From NCBI RefSeq assembly GCF_010731655.1, contig NZ_AP022619.1, positions 4,340,001 through 4,404,000 of the forward strand: 64,000 bases of DNA. The letters run 5' to 3'. The DNA comes from Mycobacterium paraseoulense (GTDB taxonomy: Bacteria > Actinomycetota > Actinomycetes > Mycobacteriales > Mycobacteriaceae). The stretch's first letter is position 1, and each line of letters begins with the position of its first letter. Shown piece after piece: positions 62,231 to 64,000 of this stretch. Below the pieces are notes generated by a model that saw only the letters and a program-made list of their open reading frames with translations, ran no database searches and had not been told where the DNA came from. Position numbers and translations under genes: made by a program.

Positions 62231-62770
62231 ATGACGAGAGGCACCGCGACCGGGCGCCGCAGGATCTTCGCCGGGCTGATCGCCGCCACCCTGCCGAGCG
62301 CCGTCCTTGCGGTCCTCGCGGGGCCCCCGGCGACCGGCGCCACCGACCCGTGCGCCGCCAGTGAAGTCGCCCGGACGATCGGTTCGGTGTCCAAGTCGAT
62401 GGGCGACTACCTGGACTCGCACCCGGAGACCAACCAGACGATGACCTCGATGCTGCAGCAGCAGGCCGGCCCGCAGTCGATGACCGGGCTGAAGTCCTAC
62501 TTCGAGGCCAACCCCAAGGTCGCCGGCGACATGACGTCGATCGCGCAGCCGTTGACCAATCTGTCGCTGCAGTGCAAGTTGCCCATCTCGCCGTCCCAGG
62601 CGATGGGCATGATGCAGCAGGCGCAGGGCGCGGCCGGCGGGCTGCCCGCCCTGCCCGGTAATGCTGCGGGCGCGCTGCCGCTGGCCGGCCCGCCGGCGGC
62701 CACCGCTCCCGTCGCTTCGGCGCCGGCCAACCCGCTGTCGGGTCCGCCGCGGGGCAACACCGCCGGCTAG
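62231..62770 (+). CDS. Secreted haem-binding protein (Rv0203-like)
   Basis: A 179-residue protein with a signal peptide (about 1-37; ending ATGA). The mature domain begins DPCAASEVARTIGSVSKSMGDYL and contains two Cys residues (in DPC and LQC) expected to form a disulfide; this is the Rv0203-type haemophore fold. The C-terminal 50 residues are Pro/Ala-rich and extend beyond M. tuberculosis Rv0203 (136 residues). It likely passes haem to MmpL11. Strong ribosome binding site before ATG at 62231. Confidence 0.87.
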   Translation: MTRGTATGRRRIFAGLIAATLPSAVLAVLAGPPATGATDPCAASEVARTIGSVSKSMGDYLDSHPETNQTMTSMLQQQAGPQSMTGLKSYFEANPKVAGDMTSIAQPLTNLSLQCKLPISPSQAMGMMQQAQGAAGGLPALPGNAAGALPLAGPPAATAPVASAPANPLSGPPRGNTAG

Positions 62771-63936
62771 CTTTCGGTTTCGGCGCTCCGGTCGGGCGGC
62801 AACGGCCCCTGCAGGGCGGTCTCGGTCGGATCGTTGGCGGGCCCGCTTTGAGCCGCCGGCGGTTCGGGGACCGGCGCGGTGGATTCGTCGTCCGGGACGG
62901 CGACGTTTTCCGTGCGGAACACGAAGAAGAACACCACCCAGCCGATGGCGGAGATGAGCAGCCAGCTGATCAACCGGTAGATCAGCATCGCCGAGATCGC
63001 GTTGGGCAACGACATGCCGCTGGATACGAGCCCCGGCACCAGCACCGCCTCGACGACCAGCAGCCCGCCCGGCATCAGCGGTATCGTGCCGACGGCCCGG
63101 GCGGCCGCGTAGGCCACCGTCAGTCCGGCGACCGACGCGTGATCGCCGGCGGCGTAGGCCGCGAAGCCGAGGCAGGCCACGTCCGCGACCCAGTTGAACA
63201 TGGACCAGCTGAAGGCCACCCCCATGTCGCGCCGGCTCAGGCTCACCGATTCGAGCTGCATCAGCGTTTGGCGCCACCGGTCCAGGCCGGTCTCGGCGGG
63301 CCGGCCGCGCACGGAGTTGACCCACGACAACACCCGGCACCCGATCCCGTCGATCAGTTCCGGCCGCGACGCGACCGCCTGGGCGAGGATCAACAGCGCG
63401 ACGAAGCCGCCGAGGGTGAACAGCAACGAGAACGGGTTGTTCTTGGCGCCGAGGAAGAAAGCCCCGCCCAGCCCCAGCAGCGCCAGCCCCACGGCCTGCA
63501 GAACGCCCGCCATCACCAGCTGCCACGACGCCACCACGGTCGACGCGCCCCAAAGCCGTTGCTGCCGAAGCAAAAACGTTGCCGAGAGCACCGGCCCGCC
63601 GGGCAGCGTGGTGCTCAGCGAGTTGGCGGCGTAGACGGCGGCTTCCGATCGCAGTTGCTTGACGTGCACGCCGGCCGATCGGAGCAGGGTGCGCTGGATC
63701 TGCGCGAAGCTGTGCATGGACGCGGCCGACGCGGCCACCGAGCCCAGCAGCCACCACCAGTTCGCCTCGTACAGGCTCATCCAGGCCTTGGCCAGCTGAT
63801 GCCAGCCCAGCGCGACCTCTACGGCAAGCACGATTGCGACGATGCCGAGGATCACCCATCGCGCCCACCAGTACTTCCCGCGCGGGGTCTCCTCGCGCGG
63901 GAAGTCGAGATTGCGGGCGGGTGCGTCGTGCGGCAC
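62767..63936 (-). CDS. Flippase-like membrane protein (LPG synthase TM family, Rv0204c-like)
   Basis: A 389-residue membrane protein with about eight helices and the AAAVAR-type core of the lysylphosphatidylglycerol synthase TM/YbhN family, including the RAVGTIPLMPGGLLVVEAVL segment. Such proteins are thought to flip lipids. The tail is Pro/Glu-rich. GTG start at 63936 with a weak ribosome binding site. It overlaps the haem-binding gene stop by four bases, convergently. Confidence 0.83.
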   Translation of the reverse strand: MPHDAPARNLDFPREETPRGKYWWARWVILGIVAIVLAVEVALGWHQLAKAWMSLYEANWWWLLGSVAASAASMHSFAQIQRTLLRSAGVHVKQLRSEAAVYAANSLSTTLPGGPVLSATFLLRQQRLWGASTVVASWQLVMAGVLQAVGLALLGLGGAFFLGAKNNPFSLLFTLGGFVALLILAQAVASRPELIDGIGCRVLSWVNSVRGRPAETGLDRWRQTLMQLESVSLSRRDMGVAFSWSMFNWVADVACLGFAAYAAGDHASVAGLTVAYAAARAVGTIPLMPGGLLVVEAVLVPGLVSSGMSLPNAISAMLIYRLISWLLISAIGWVVFFFVFRTENVAVPDDESTAPVPEPPAAQSGPANDPTETALQGPLPPDRSAETES

Positions 63937-64000
63937 GTGATTTAGGGTAACGGTGCAGGTGGCGCGGGGATCGCCGCGCGGCGCCGACCGTGTCGTGGAA
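63937..64000. other. Sequence upstream of the flippase-like gene
   Basis: The last 64 bases hold no complete gene. A weak promoter for the flippase-like gene is possible, but nothing is distinct. Confidence 0.4.

Overview
The window is GC-rich, densely coded chromosomal DNA from a slow-growing Mycobacterium, most likely of the M. avium complex. The genus call rests on a complete mce1 operon and on long collinearity with M. tuberculosis from about Rv0163 to Rv0204c. The species-level call is inference from gene content, because I could not run a database search. No rRNA, tRNA, insertion sequence, prophage or CRISPR array was seen.

Layout. (1) 1-4386: the 3' end of an acyl-CoA dehydrogenase, a ZIP-type metal transporter, a DUF427 protein, an SDR and a CaiB/BaiF CoA-transferase. 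(2) 4523-14897: a run of small-molecule metabolism genes not found at this place in M. tuberculosis. Nine genes (unknown protein, NIPSNAP-like protein, P450, MDR dehydrogenase, HpaI aldolase, SnoaL-like protein, SDR, Baeyer-Villiger-type monooxygenase, HSL-type hydrolase) follow each other, nearly all with 4-base stop/start overlaps. They are followed by an enolase-superfamily dehydratase/racemase and an iron-dependent alcohol dehydrogenase of the HOT type. This looks like one catabolic pathway of unknown substrate and is the best candidate here for an undescribed system. (3) 14924-31742: Rv0163- and Rv0164-like genes, the regulator mce1R, and the mce1 operon (fadD5, yrbE1A/B, mce1A-F, four Mce-associated genes), a lipid importer of the cell envelope. 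(4) 31761-44650: a DUF1275 protein, LprO, a YhgE/Pip-like membrane protein, a pirin, an inserted IclR/oxidoreductase/hydrolase group, sigG, the Rv0183 monoacylglycerol lipase, Rv0184, Rv0185 and bglS. (5) 44795-50898: a copper-response block (mymT metallothionein, ricR and two matching RicR-type operators) with an O-methyltransferase, a flavin oxidoreductase, an SPW-repeat protein, ilvD and an MFS transporter. (6) 51017-63936: an L,D-transpeptidase, a TetR/molybdopterin-oxidoreductase pair with a clear operator, zmp1, two Rv0199/Rv0200-type membrane proteins, mmpL11 with a coupled HTH gene, a haem-binding secreted protein and a flippase-like membrane protein.

How it works together. The mce1 block imports lipids (fatty or mycolic acids in the literature) with FadD5 as acyl-CoA ligase and Mce1R as local repressor. 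MmpL11 and the Rv0203-like protein are linked to haem uptake and envelope lipid export. RicR, MymT and the two ATACCC-N5-GGGTAT boxes form a copper-sensing circuit. Several intergenic inverted repeats, some overlapping ribosome binding sites, are listed as separate regulatory candidates.
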